NCBI GenBank assembly: GCA_963819645.1
Contig: CAWFWZ010000001.1
Coordinates: 310,001-374,000, forward strand
DNA: 64,000 bases
DNA from: CAVVDY01 sp963819645
Lineage (GTDB): Bacteria > Acidobacteriota > Terriglobia > Terriglobales > Acidobacteriaceae
Direction of reading: 5' to 3'
Shown: positions 36,419 to 46,169 of the stretch, piece by piece
Position numbering within the stretch: position 1 is the first letter of the stretch
How the letters are laid out: every line of letters starts with the position of its first letter
Program-made: the position numbers and the translations under genes
Notes under the pieces: model-generated
What the model saw: the letters and a program-made list of their open reading frames with translations, nothing else
Told to the model about the DNA's origin: nothing
The model's database searches: none

Positions 36419-37681
36419 ATGATGACAGCAGGTAATGGCAGCGCGCATCCGGCCGCGACGAAGAAATTCACACCACGCCTCATCTTCTGGGAAGTCACAA
36501 AAGGCTGCAATCTGCGCTGTATCCACTGCCGCGCCACCGCCACCGAGTTGATGTCTCCGCAGGACCTTCACACCGACAAGGCGCTGAACATCATTTCGCA
36601 GATTGCCGATTACGGTAACCCCATCCTGGTGCTCAGCGGAGGCGAGCCTCTCTATCGGAACGACATCTTCACCCTGGCCGAATACGCCAACAGCCGCGGG
36701 CTTGCGTACGGCGCTCGCGACCAACGGCACGCTGGTGACCGCCGACGTGGCGCAGCGCATCAAGGACTCGGGCATCAAGCGGGTATCGATTTCGCTCGAT
36801 GGCGCCGATGCCGCGACCCACGACTCCTTCCGCGGAATTCCCGGAGCCTTCGAGGCCGCCATCTACGGCATGAAGAACCTGCAGCGGCTGGGCGTGTCGG
36901 TGCAGATCAACACGACGATCGCCCGCCACAATGCGCACCAGCTTCCCGACGTGCTGACAATGGCCCGGACCCTCGGCGCCGACGCGCTGCATACGTTCCT
37001 GCTGGTGCCGGTCGGCTGCGGAGTGGATATCGCCGCCGAGCAGATGGTCGCTCCCGAAGAGTACGAGCGGATGCTGAACTGGTTCTACGACCAGTCGCTC
37101 ACCGGCGACATCGAGCTGAAGGCGACCTGCGCACCGCACTACTTCCGTGTGGCACGTCAACGGCGCGCAGCGGACAAGGCGGCCGGCCGCGAAGTTCCTC
37201 CTCCGATCGCGCATCATCCGCCAACCGAGATCGGCCCGACCGACATGACGATGCCGGGCTCGACCGGAATTTCGCTCAAGCCCGGTGGCGGTCCTCCGGT
37301 TGGACACGCCGGTCATCCAGGCGGACATCCCGAGCGACATGAACGCGATGACCAAAGGCTGCCTGGCCGGCACCGGGGTCTGCTTCATCTCGCACGAAGG
37401 CGAGGTCTTCCCCTGCGGATATCTTCCCGCGATTGCCGGCGATCTGCGCAAGCAGAGCTTCGCTGACATCTGGGACAACTCCGGCGGTCTTCGCAGCGTT
37501 GCGCGACGACGACAACCTGAAAGGGAAGTGCGGCTGCTGCGAGTTCCGCCACGTCTGCATGGGATGCCGCGCGCGCGCCTACGCGGCCACCGGCGACTTC
37601 CTGGCCGAGGAACCCTTCTGCGTCTACGAGCCGGGCACCTCAAACAAGATGGTGCAGGAAATCGCGGCCGCGAAACGATAG
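36419..37681 (+). CDS. Radical-SAM/SPASM heme-biosynthesis enzyme, AhbD/NirJ-like (frame disrupted)
   Basis: GGGAGGG precedes the start. The radical-SAM cluster motif is CNLRCIHC in FWEVTKGCNLRCIHCRA, followed by LVLSGGEPLYR. After an extra G at about 36699 come LATNGTLV and RVSISLDGADAATHD. Further breaks at about 37332 and 37486 precede MTKGCLAGTGVCFISHEGEVFPC and the SPASM tail KCGCCEFRHVCMGCRARAYA...FCVYEP. This tail matches AhbD, which converts Fe-coproporphyrin III to heme b in the siroheme-dependent route, and NirJ/AhbC relatives. Corrected length is about 419 residues. Its place after three multiheme cytochrome genes suggests it supplies heme to them. Confidence 0.82.
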
Positions 37682-37913
37682 CACCGATGGGTAGAGCGGC
37701 GCTTCAGCGCCGCGTCCCCGCGGCTCACGTTAGACCGAGTCGGCTTCAGCCGACGACACTCCGGCCCGTCGGCTGAAGCCGACTCTCTCAATCGAGATAT
37801 ATCGGCTCGACGCGGCGCTAAAGCGCCGCTCTACCCGTGCTGCAAGCACCGGGGTCACTCCCCTGATTCCGTCCCCTTTGTGCTCGTGTCGGGGCACGGC
37901 CCACCACCTATAA
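37682..37913. repeat. Nested palindromic repeat block
   Basis: About 37691-37846 consists of GC palindromes of the GGCTGAAGCC family. The outer arms GTAGAGCGGCGCTTCAGCGC and the closing GCGGCGCTAAAGCGCCGCTC are inverted copies. Inside are GAGTCGGCTTCAGCCGAC and its inverse GTCGGCTGAAGCCGACTC. The whole block can fold into one large branched hairpin. Confidence 0.6.
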
Positions 37914-40315
37914 TTGAAGTGCTCTGGAACGATTCTCCGCCGACCGCGCTGGTTCCTCAGCGCACGCGGAGATTTGTCTGCGAAGGCCATCTCGACCCCT
38001 CAGGTGCTCGCCGGCGCGCCACCGCTCGGGCTCGCTTGTCCTGCACAAGACTCCGCACAGAACAGCCCTGCTTCTCGCGCTTCTCGTACTGCTGTGCTAC
38101 CGGCGCTCTCGCCAATGACGCTCAATCCAGCAAGCAAGCGGCCCGTGCGCAATTCGAAAAAGCCGAGCAGATGCGCGAGGCGCTGAACGGACGGCCTGAA
38201 GCAGACCGCACCCGCCACGACTATCAGCACGTCGTCAATGCCTATCGCAGGGTGTATTACGGTGCGCCGGCGTCATCGAAAGCTGACGCCAGCATCGTGG
38301 CCGTTGCCGAACTGCTGGCTGCCATGGGACGCCAGTTTCAGCCGGGCGAGAAGGACCTGCGCGCCGCCATCGGCGAGTACGAATTCCTGCGGCGTGAGTA
38401 CCCCGGCAGCAAGTACCGGGTCGAGGCCCTGTTCACCATCGGCCAGATCTATAAGGAAGATCTGGGCGATACCGCCGCAGCGGAAGCGACATTCCAGGAG
38501 TTTCTGAGACGCTATCCGCACGACTCACGTGCGGCCAAGGCCCGCGAGACCCTGGCGGAACTTGAGCACCCGGCGCCGAAGAAACAACCCGAGGAGGCGC
38601 GCGCGACGAAGTCACCCAAGCCGCCCGCTGCTGCCGAGGAAATTGCTCCCGCCTCGTTGCCCACCACCGGAGCTACCCATCCGCCGCTTCAGTTGGTGAC
38701 CGGCATTCGTCACTGGTCGTCGCCTGACTCGACGCGGGTGGCCATTGACGTCGACGGCCCGGTCGAGTATCAGGCGGGACGCGTTCCCAATCCCGACCGC
38801 ATCTTCTTTGACCTGCCCAACACCAAGCTGACGTCGACTCTGATAGGGAAGAGCTTCGACGTACAGGATGGATATCTAAAGAAGATACGCGTGGGGCAGT
38901 ATCAGCGCGATTCGACGCGGGTGGTGCTGGAAGTCGAGGACCTGTCGGAATACTCGGCGTTCGTGCTGCCGAATCCGTATCGTCTGATCATCGACATCCA
39001 CGGGAAGAAGGCGGCTCCGACAGAAGTCGCGAACAATCCGGCTCTGGATTCGACCGGCGAAACTGAGGAGAGAAGCTCGCGCTCTATCGTTAACGGAAAT
39101 CTCGCGTCGGCCTCGACTGCCCAGCCGACGCGGGATGAGGCGGCGAGCGCCGGTTCTGATGCGCAGGAGACGGCATCAACTCCCCGCCGAGTGCAGACCA
39201 GCAAGCCAACTGCCCAGGCGGCAGCGAGAAGCGAACGCACAGGCACTGGCCAGGATGCCGAGGTTCGCTCGCCCGGGACGCCTTCCAGTTCGGGCTCACG
39301 TTCAGCGAAAACATCTGACGCCTCGGGCACAAAGGCTGCGCCGGCCACGGTCGCGAAAGTCACGCCGCGGCGGACGACCGTCGACGACAACGATGACCCG
39401 CTCGCTGACCCGAACAAGACCACGCACCCCGCGATCAAAGCCACTTCGGAGCCGACCTCAGCGCCGACGGCAGTGGCTGTGGCTCCGCGAGATAAATCGG
39501 CGAAGAAGGGAAGCAAGCCCACGCAGGCGCAACTCGCTGCGGCTCGCGAGGCAGCGCCGACCTCGGCAGGCGATCGCAGCCTGATTCGCGCGCTCGGTCT
39601 CAAGATCGGGCGCATCGTTATCGACCCCGGGCATGGCGGTCACGATACCGGAACCATCGGCCCCGAAGGGTTGATGGAGAAGGACCTGGTGCTGGACGTC
39701 TCGCTGCGGCTTGGCCGCCTGCTGGAGGCGCGCCTGGGCGCCGACGTCGTTTACACCCGCGACGACGATACCTTCATCCCGCTGGAAACACGCACCGCGA
39801 TTGCCAACGAAAAGCAGGCTGACCTGTTCGTCTCGGTGCACGCCAACTCCAGCCCCGATCCGGAGGCGCGCGGCGTCGAGACGTATTACTTGAACTTCAC
39901 TTCGAGTCCGGATGCGCTGGAGGTTGCGGCCCGCGAAAACGCCGTCTCGGAGAAGTCGATTCACGAGCTTCAGGACCTGGTAAAGAAGATCACGCTGAAA
40001 GAGAAGATCGACGAATCGCGCGAGCTCGCCTCCGACGTGCAGACATCGCTCTACCAGGGTCTGTCCAGCAAGAACCCGAACCTGCACAATCGCGGCGTGA
40101 AGAAAGCACCGTTCGTGGTGCTGATCGGCGCCAATATGCCCAGCATCCTGGCCGAGATTTCGTTTGTCTCCAACCCCATCGACGAGCAGCGCCTGGAAAC
40201 TCCCGAGTACCGACAGAAGATCGCCGAGTCGCTCTACCGCGGTATCGCCAAGTACGTCGGCGGCCTCAGCGGGGTGAAGGTCGCCAGCAAGATGAGCAAA
40301 GAGGCTGGCGAGTAG
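37914..40315 (+). CDS. Secreted N-acetylmuramoyl-L-alanine amidase with TPR and AMIN domains
   Basis: Order: signal helix, TPR-like region (about 60-170: EYEFLRREYPGSKYRVEALFTIGQIYKEDLGD), AMIN domain (VTGIRHWSSPDSTRVAIDVDG...RLIIDIHGKK), a long low-complexity Ala/Thr/Ser linker, then Amidase_3. Zinc and catalytic residues are in IDPGHGGHD, GLMEKDLVLD, FVSVHANS and LAEISFVSNP. It cleaves the peptide from MurNAc in septal peptidoglycan. The signal helix ALLLALLVLLC is in another frame and joins TGALANDAQSS if one T at about 38098 is removed. The true start between 37914 and 38041 cannot be resolved. Confidence 0.87.
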
Positions 40316-40347
40316 AGCGGCTGCCCGCGACTGCCTTCAACCTTCAG

Positions 40348-40578
40348 CTAGGCGGCCATAGTCGGTCTCATCTCGTGCTCGGCCCGGGCCTGCCCGGCCA
40401 ATTTGATAAACACAGGAACGGTGGTGATTCCGCCGACCACCGCCAACGCTACTCCTGCTGCAACGCGCTGATCGTTATTCAAGCGTCTCGAGATGAGAAG
40501 GCCAACCCCCATTCCGAGAGCGGCTCGGGTGATGGCGAAAAGTACGAGTTCGACGGGAGTCAATCTGCGCTCATTCAT
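40348..40578 (-). CDS. Small two-helix membrane protein
   Basis: 76 residues, no recognised family. Start at 40578 has AAAGGA upstream. Two hydrophobic stretches (VELVLFAITRAALGMGVGLLI and VAAGVALAVVGGITTVPVFI) flank a short charged loop (SRRLNNDQR). The tail is hydrophilic. It is convergent with the amidase gene. Confidence 0.6.
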   Translation of the reverse strand: MNERRLTPVELVLFAITRAALGMGVGLLISRRLNNDQRVAAGVALAVVGGITTVPVFIKLAGQARAEHEMRPTMAA

Positions 40579-41034
40579 TTTTTGATCCTTTCTGCGGAAG
40601 CTTGCCCGATTTAGCACTTGTGATGCTTTGTAAAAGGGTATCGGCAGTCCGACGGTTCGCCATAGGAAGCTAACAGAAGCAGCTTCTGGAAAATTTGTGC
40701 TGGTCGGTAGGCGAGGCTCTAGCAACAAACCCGAGCTCGAAGAGCGAAACAATCTGTAGCTCAGGACGGAAGTCCTGGGTAGGGATCCCCCAATTAGGAA
40801 TCCGGAGCCCCTTCAGGGGCGGCACGTCCGTCTTGACGTGTGGGAATAATGAGCGCTAAGGCCTGATAACGACAGTAAGCCTTAACCACTGGTCGCCTTT
40901 GACCTGCGGCTACGTCGCTCTTGATTTCAAAATGCGGCTTTTATCACCAACAGTCTGTGGAGAAATCGCATGACCTCAGTCGGCTCCTGCGGTAATATGG
41001 CACGCCCGAACCTTAGCCCCGTCCGGAGAAAGCT
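40579..41034. repeat. Gene-free stretch with a two-hairpin element
   Basis: At 40748-40835 is a copy of the two-hairpin element: left end AACAATCTGTAGCTCAG, hairpin CAGGAC...GTCCTG, then GAGCCCC...GGGGCGGCAC. Its left end matches the 17-bp terminal repeat of the element at 61876-62031 with one change. The remaining 200 bases before the next gene hold no recognised feature. Confidence 0.55.
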
Positions 41035-42270
41035 ATGAAACTCAAGACGATCGCTTTATTGAGCCTGCTCACGCTCGTCGCCGTCTGCTCAGTGTCTTAC
41101 GCGCAAACATACAGTGTGATTCACGCGTTCACCGGCCAGGCCGATGGCGCAGACCCAGAGGCAGGAGTGACCTACAGAGCAGGCATTCTCTATGGCACCG
41201 CCGCCGGTGGTTACGGTAACGGCACCGTGTACGAAATGACGCGTAATGGAAACAACTGGTCCACGTTTCCCATGACGTCGTTTAACAACGGCGGCCACTA
41301 TCCCAGAGCCAGAGTGGTCTTCGGCCCCGACGGCCATCCCTACGGCACCACCGACGGCGGAGGCAGTCATGGCTACGGCTTGGTTTTCGATCTCTTACCG
41401 CCTTTGAGTATCTGCAAGGCGGCACTCTGCTACTGGAACGACAACTCGGTTTACTCGTTCATGGGTTTCATGGACGGAGATTACCCCGGCTTCGGAGACC
41501 TGGTCTGGGACCAGCAGGGCAACATCTACGGCACCACCTACAGTGGCGGCTATAACATTGACGGCGGCGTCTACGAGCTGCAACCTTCCGGCCACAGTTG
41601 GACCAAGACCGCTGTGTACTTGTTCTCGGGCACCGACGGATCGGAACCCCATCACGGAGTAATCTTCGAAAACAACGGCAACCTCGTTGGCACCACGCTT
41701 CGTGGAGGCCCGGCGCAATATAGCAGCTCCGGCACCGTTTTCGAATTGACCTATGTTGTCGGCGTTGGATGGAAGGAGACCGTTGCTTACAGTTTTCAAA
41801 ACGGTAGCGATGGGAGATTCCCCTGGGCCGGTCTGATATCGGATAGTTCGGGCAATCTCTATGGCGCTAGCAGTGACGGCGGTGCGGGTGGCGGCGGAAC
41901 GGTTTTCGAGCTGTCCCCCTCCGGTCAGACTTGGACCTTCAAGCTGCTCTACAGCTTTTCCGGACCAGGCAATCAGTGCGGCCCACGCGGAAGTCTTGCT
42001 TTGGACGGCGCCGGCAATCTTTACGGCACCACCTACTGTGACGGCGCCAATCAATTCGGTAGCATTTTCAAACTGACGAATAACGGCAACGGCTGGACCT
42101 ACAGTTCGCTCCACGACTTCACCGGAGGCGCAGACGGCGCAGCGCCGTGGAGCAACGTGACGTTCGACCTTGACGGCAACCTCTACGGTACTGCTTCGCA
42201 GGGCGGCAGTTTTCAGGGCAACTGCTCGTTTAGCGGTGGTTGCGGCGTCGTCTGGATGATCAAGCCGTAG
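41035..42270 (+). CDS. Secreted GloVer-repeat beta-propeller-like protein
   Basis: 411 residues. Signal peptide (IALLSLLTLVAVCSVSYAQ), then at least seven repeats of the pattern D-x-x-GNLYGTT-x(n)-GTVFEL-x-P-x-G-x-W-x-x-x-LYSF, e.g. SSGNLYGASSDGG and GAGNLYGTTYCDG. This is the GloVer (TIGR03803) repeat, abundant in secreted Acidobacteria proteins and expected to form a propeller. Function unknown; likely surface or periplasmic. No sorting tail is seen. The frame is intact. Confidence 0.87.
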   Translation: MKLKTIALLSLLTLVAVCSVSYAQTYSVIHAFTGQADGADPEAGVTYRAGILYGTAAGGYGNGTVYEMTRNGNNWSTFPMTSFNNGGHYPRARVVFGPDGHPYGTTDGGGSHGYGLVFDLLPPLSICKAALCYWNDNSVYSFMGFMDGDYPGFGDLVWDQQGNIYGTTYSGGYNIDGGVYELQPSGHSWTKTAVYLFSGTDGSEPHHGVIFENNGNLVGTTLRGGPAQYSSSGTVFELTYVVGVGWKETVAYSFQNGSDGRFPWAGLISDSSGNLYGASSDGGAGGGGTVFELSPSGQTWTFKLLYSFSGPGNQCGPRGSLALDGAGNLYGTTYCDGANQFGSIFKLTNNGNGWTYSSLHDFTGGADGAAPWSNVTFDLDGNLYGTASQGGSFQGNCSFSGGCGVVWMIKP

Positions 42271-42504
42271 CAGGATAAATGGCGACAAATCGCCATAGCG
42301 TTCATTGACCTTTTACGTCGTCCCCGACTCGGATTCTCCGCTAGCTGCCGAACCGTGCTTGAAAGGATGGGCCTCCTCATTTCCAGAGCCGCGCTCGAAC
42401 TCATCTCCGCTCGCCCGAAACTTCCCGCCGCGCCCGACAGTCTAATGGAGTAGCCTATTTCAAGGCGCTTGCAAGACTGCGTCTCGGATGATTCCACGGT
42501 TTTC

Positions 42505-43560
42505 ATGAAGCGTTTTCTCTATCTAATCTTCGTTGCACTCGCATGTTGCGGATTTGCCGCCGCTGACACCGGCTTTCTTCCCAACTCCTTTGCGGGATGG
42601 ACGTTGACCGGCACACCTCAGGTTACGCACGAGGCTGCTAAGGCAGACAGCGCGTATCCCGCGGCGTTGCAGGAGTACGGCTTCACCGAGGCCGAGACTG
42701 CGACCTACACCCGTCCTGACGGGCGCAAGCTCACCATCAAGGCGGCGCAGTTCAAAGACGCGACCGGCGCCTACGGTGCCTTCACCTTTTATCGTCAGCC
42801 CGCGATGCACTCGGAGCAGATCGGAACCAAAGCGGCCTCGGCCAACGAGCGCACCCTGTTCTTCCGCAGCAACGTGCTGGTGGATGCCAACTTCGATCAC
42901 GTCACTGGCATGTCGGCTGCCGAGCTTCGCGAACTTGCGGCGTCGCTGCCTGTCGCCAAAGGCGCGAACGACAAGCTTCCCAACCTGCCGCAGTATCTGC
43001 CGAAGCAGAATGCTGTGGATAACTCGGCCCGATACATACTGGGTTCTCAGGCGCTTGCTGCACTAAGCACTCCGCTGACTGCCGAACAGATCGATTTTCA
43101 GTACGAGCCGGAAATTCTTGAGCAGGAATACTCGCTGCCCGATGGCCCAGTCACGCTGATGCTGCTGCAGTATCCGACGCCGCAGATTGCCGGCGACAGA
43201 TCGCGCGCTCTCGAGGCAGTGGCGAAAGCCAATCCCGGCGCTCTGGCGCTTCGTCGCACTGGCCCGATACTGATCGTGGCGAGCGGAGCAGTCGATAACA
43301 GTGACGCGCGCGCTCTGCTCGGGTCGGTGAATTGGGAAGCTGACGTCACGTGGGATGAAGCGACTTCGATTCCGAAACGCGACAACGTCGGCAATCTGAT
43401 CGTTGGTATCTTCAGTCTGATCGGGATTCTTCTTCTCATCATGCTCATCTTCGGAGCCTTTTTCGGCGGGTTCCGCTTGTTGATGGCGCGTTTGTTCCCC
43501 AACCGCGTGTTCAGCCGCCCCGAGAGCATCGAGATCATCCAGCTTCACCTGCGAGAATAG
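42505..43560 (+). CDS. Signal-peptide protein of DUF6599 type with C-terminal membrane helix
   Basis: 351 residues. The start at 42505 begins the signal peptide (RFLYLIFVALACCGFAAAD). A periplasmic domain opens with LPNSFAGWTLTGTPQVTH and contains YGFTEAETATYTRPDGRKL, resembling DUF6599. Near the C-terminus one helix (IVGIFSLIGILLLIMLIFGAFFGG) anchors it, leaving a short basic cytoplasmic tail. Function unknown. The frame is intact. Confidence 0.7.
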   Translation: MKRFLYLIFVALACCGFAAADTGFLPNSFAGWTLTGTPQVTHEAAKADSAYPAALQEYGFTEAETATYTRPDGRKLTIKAAQFKDATGAYGAFTFYRQPAMHSEQIGTKAASANERTLFFRSNVLVDANFDHVTGMSAAELRELAASLPVAKGANDKLPNLPQYLPKQNAVDNSARYILGSQALAALSTPLTAEQIDFQYEPEILEQEYSLPDGPVTLMLLQYPTPQIAGDRSRALEAVAKANPGALALRRTGPILIVASGAVDNSDARALLGSVNWEADVTWDEATSIPKRDNVGNLIVGIFSLIGILLLIMLIFGAFFGGFRLLMARLFPNRVFSRPESIEIIQLHLRE

Positions 43561-43700
43561 ACGCACCTTAGTAAGTTGTTGAAATTATTAGACTTGACGG
43601 CGAAACGGTGGAGATTAGCGGGTTTTCCGAGAGTTTCGAGCGACTGTTGTCATCAACTGTAAGTTATTGAAAACACAACAATTTAAGGGACAGAAATTGC

Positions 43701-43729
43701 TTGACACTCCCTCCCCCTGTCCCTAGTAT
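43701..43729 (+). promoter_or_regulatory. Sigma-70-type promoter
   Basis: TTGACA (43701-43706), exactly 17 bases, then TAGTAT (43724-43729). Expected transcription start about 43736. No open reading frame follows. Confidence 0.65.
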
Positions 43730-43735
43730 TTGTTC

Positions 43736-43818
43736 AGAAAGTTTTGACGGTCTAAGCCTCCGTTAGAACTATTCTCCCTTGAAGAGAAGGCCGCCCTGTT
43801 GCCGGGTGGCCTTTTCCT
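43736..43818 (+). ncRNA. Candidate small RNA of about 85 nt
   Basis: Bounded by a strong promoter and a Rho-independent terminator with no start codon and frame inside. It can form three hairpins: ACGG/CCGT near 43747-43764, TTCTC/GAGAA near 43772-43788, and the terminator stem. I do not recognise it as a known RNA family. Confidence 0.5.
43787..43818 (+). terminator. Rho-independent terminator of the small-RNA unit
   Basis: Stem AAGGCCGCCC (43787-43796) / GGGTGGCCTT (43804-43813) with one G-T pair and a 7-nt loop, followed by TTCCTTTT. Confidence 0.8.
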
Positions 43819-44072
43819 TTTGAGCGCAGTTGTCAGTGGCCAGTTGTCGGTTGTCAGCAAGAAGTTGTCTGTTTCTGGTTGCTAGACGGAAGTTGCGAGC
43901 GCAACATCGGAACGCCCCATCAGGTTTGTCATCACGAACGAAGTGAGGGATCTGCTCTCCTTCATCCCGCGTGGGAGTTGCGGTCGGCCGCCGCAGAACT
44001 CATCACCTGCTAGTTTTCTGAGACCTGATAGCTGAAACCTGAGACCCGCGATTCTGTTACTCTGCGCTTCAG

Positions 44073-44985
44073 ATGGCAGATCGCTCGCGCATTTATGTAG
44101 GTACCGCCGGCTGGTCGTACAAAGACTGGGAAGGCATCGTTTATCCGGCGCAGCTCAAGAAGACGCAGCATCCGGTCGAATACCTGGCGCAGTACATCGA
44201 TCTGCTTGAGATCAATACGTCGTTCTACGGCCACATCAAGCCGGAGTGGGGCAAGCTGTGGAGCCGCATGGCGCGCGCCGTCAATCCTGAGTTCGTCTTC
44301 ACCGCCAAGCTGAACAAGGCTTTCACGCATTCGCCGATCGCGGTGCGTCGAAAGCACGTCGGCGGAGACGATCCGCTCGACCGCCGAAGACGAGCGCCTG
44401 GCCAAAGAGGGGCTCGACTCCATCGCCAGCGAGAACATGCTGGGTGCGCTGCTGGTGCAGTTTCCCATCTCGTTCAAGAACACCGACGCCAACCGCGATT
44501 ACCTCGACTCGGTGATCGAGAAGTTCAAGCAGTATCCGCTGGTCGTCGAAGTTCGGCACAACAGTTGGACCAACGAAGGCACGCTGCGCTACTTCGCCGA
44601 GAAGGGTGTCGCCTTCTGCAACATCGACCAGCCAAAGTTGGGCGACGCGATCCGTCCGACCGAACACGTGACGGCGCCGATCGGCTACGTCCGCCTGCAC
44701 GGCCGCAACTACGAGCAGTGGTTCGACAGCGACTCGCGCAATGATCGCTACAACTATCTCTACACCGAGCCTGAACTCGAGCGCTGGAAGACGCGTATCG
44801 ACACCATCGCGCAGAAGGCTGGCAAGACCTTCGTCGTCGCCAACAATCACTTCGAAGGCAAAGCCGCGGTCAACGCTCTGCAACTCAAGAGCATGTTGAA
44901 GGGCGGCCGGGTGAAGGTGCCGGAGCTGATGGTGAAGAAGTACTGGGAATTGGGGGAGATTGCGGAGAAAGCGCCAGGCGATTAG
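44073..44985 (+). CDS. DUF72-family protein (frame disrupted)
   Basis: About 303 residues after removing one base at about 44341-44348. DUF72 (YecE) proteins have a TIM-barrel fold. Seen here are RIYVGTAGWSYKDWEG at the N-terminus, DLLEINTSFYGH, LVQFPISFK, VVEVRHNSW, and YVRLHGRN followed by YLYTEPELERW. Function is unknown although the fold suggests a hydrolase or binding protein. Both halves are conserved, so the break is probably a consensus error. Confidence 0.85.
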
Positions 44986-45207
44986 CCATTGGCTCTTAGC
45001 TGTTGGCCAGGAGAAGCGCTAAAGGCCAAGAGCCAAAAGCCAAAAGCCAACCGCTGCTTTCCAGCACTTCACCCCGTATCCCCGCATCCCGCCACCAGTT
45101 AACCAAACCGTAACGAACCTTTTCCGTCGTGACGCGTATATCTCCACAGAAGTTGAACCGGTGAACGCCACGGGGCATTACCGGACGCAACCCCGAAGGA
45201 GAAACGT

Positions 45208-45330
45208 ATGAACGCGAACTATAACTGGTTGATGGACAACGTTGCGATCCGCGTCACCCTGAATACGGTGGCGTTCGCGCTGTGGATGGCGGCATCGATA
45301 GGTCTTTTAGCAGCCGCAGTGAGACTGTAG
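45208..45330 (+). CDS. 40-residue single-helix membrane peptide
   Basis: AGGAGA lies 4-9 bases before the ATG at 45208. The product has a soluble N-terminus (MNANYNWLMDNVAIRVTL) and one transmembrane helix (VAFALWMAASIGLLAAAVRL). It ends at TAG 45328-45330 and is followed 60 bases later by a strong terminator. No family is recognised. The ribosome-binding site, helix and terminator together support a real small gene. Confidence 0.5.
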   Translation: MNANYNWLMDNVAIRVTLNTVAFALWMAASIGLLAAAVRL

Positions 45331-45392
45331 CGGCAAACAGTCCCTCCCCCGAGAGACTGTGAAGGCATGCGTGAGGCGCGCATGCAAAAGGG

Positions 45393-45426
45393 AATCCCGC
45401 TCGTTCTCCGCCGAGCGGGATTTTCT
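45393..45426 (+). terminator. Rho-independent terminator
   Basis: Stem AATCCCGCTCG (45393-45403) / CGAGCGGGATT (45412-45422), loop 8 nt, followed by TTCTTC. It closes the unit that starts with the 40-residue gene. Confidence 0.8.
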
Positions 45427-45528
45427 TCTCGAACCGATTGACGTTGTCATCCTGAGTCCGCCCTGGCGGACGAAGGACCTGCAGTTTGTTCCCGCGCTTC
45501 AAAGGCCCCGAGTCTAAAAGGCAGCGTT

Positions 45529-46055
45529 CTACACCCGCTCAATCTTTACATCGTTCAACACAACATCTTTGTTCGGCCTGTCCTGGCGGTTGCGGGGAAG
45601 CTTGGTGATCTTGTCCACCACGTCCTGCCCTCGACGACTTCGCCGAAGATGGTGTGCTTGCCGGTGAGCCAGTCGGTCGCAGTCACAGTGATGAAGAACT
45701 GCGAGCCATTCGTGTTCGGCCCGGAGTTCGCCATCGCCAGTTTGCCGGCTTTGTCGAACTTATGCGGCGAGCCTTTGGTCTCGTCCTCAAACTTGTAGCC
45801 CGGGCCGCCCATGCCGGTGCCTTCCGGGTCTCCGCCCTGAACCATGAAGTCAGGAATAACGCGATGGAAGATGGTGCCCTTGTACAGCGGAGCCTTCTTC
45901 TTCTGCCGGTCTTTCGGGTCGGTCCATTCGCGAGTGCCTTCCGCCAGCTCGATGAAGTTCTTCACCGTGATGGGGGCGTCCTTCTCGAACAGCCGGACGA
46001 CGATGTTGCCTTCACTGGTATCAAAGTGCGCATAAGTGCCGGATTCACGAGCCAT
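45529..46055 (-). CDS. Cyclophilin-type peptidyl-prolyl isomerase (frame disrupted)
   Basis: About 175 residues. Catalytic-core motifs: GTIFHRVIPDFMVQGGDPEGTGMGG, LAMANSGPNTNGSQFFITV and KHTIFGEVVEG. One base appears missing near 45625; supplying it continues the chain as QDVVDKITKLPRN...VVLNDVKIERV to a stop at 45529. This is the only clear single-base deletion among the frame breaks of the window. Cytoplasmic, since no signal peptide is present. Confidence 0.88.
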
Positions 46056-46169
46056 GAGAGAGTCCTTTCGTAGGCATCAGGATAGAAAACGCAAACCTCA
46101 ATTGTAGCTGAGTGCACGCCAGTCGTTACCGCGTTCCAGGGGACGTTGCGCCTCGTTCTGCGGAGTTGA

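Larger units (their letters stand above)
43561..44072. other. Gene-free stretch containing a small-RNA unit and repeats
   Basis: Holds the promoter and terminator of a candidate small RNA (43701-43820). It also carries TTGTCAGTGGCCAGTTGTC-like repeats at 43830-43890 and a TGTCATCACGAA element near 43928-43965. The first 140 bases contain nothing recognised. Confidence 0.6.
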
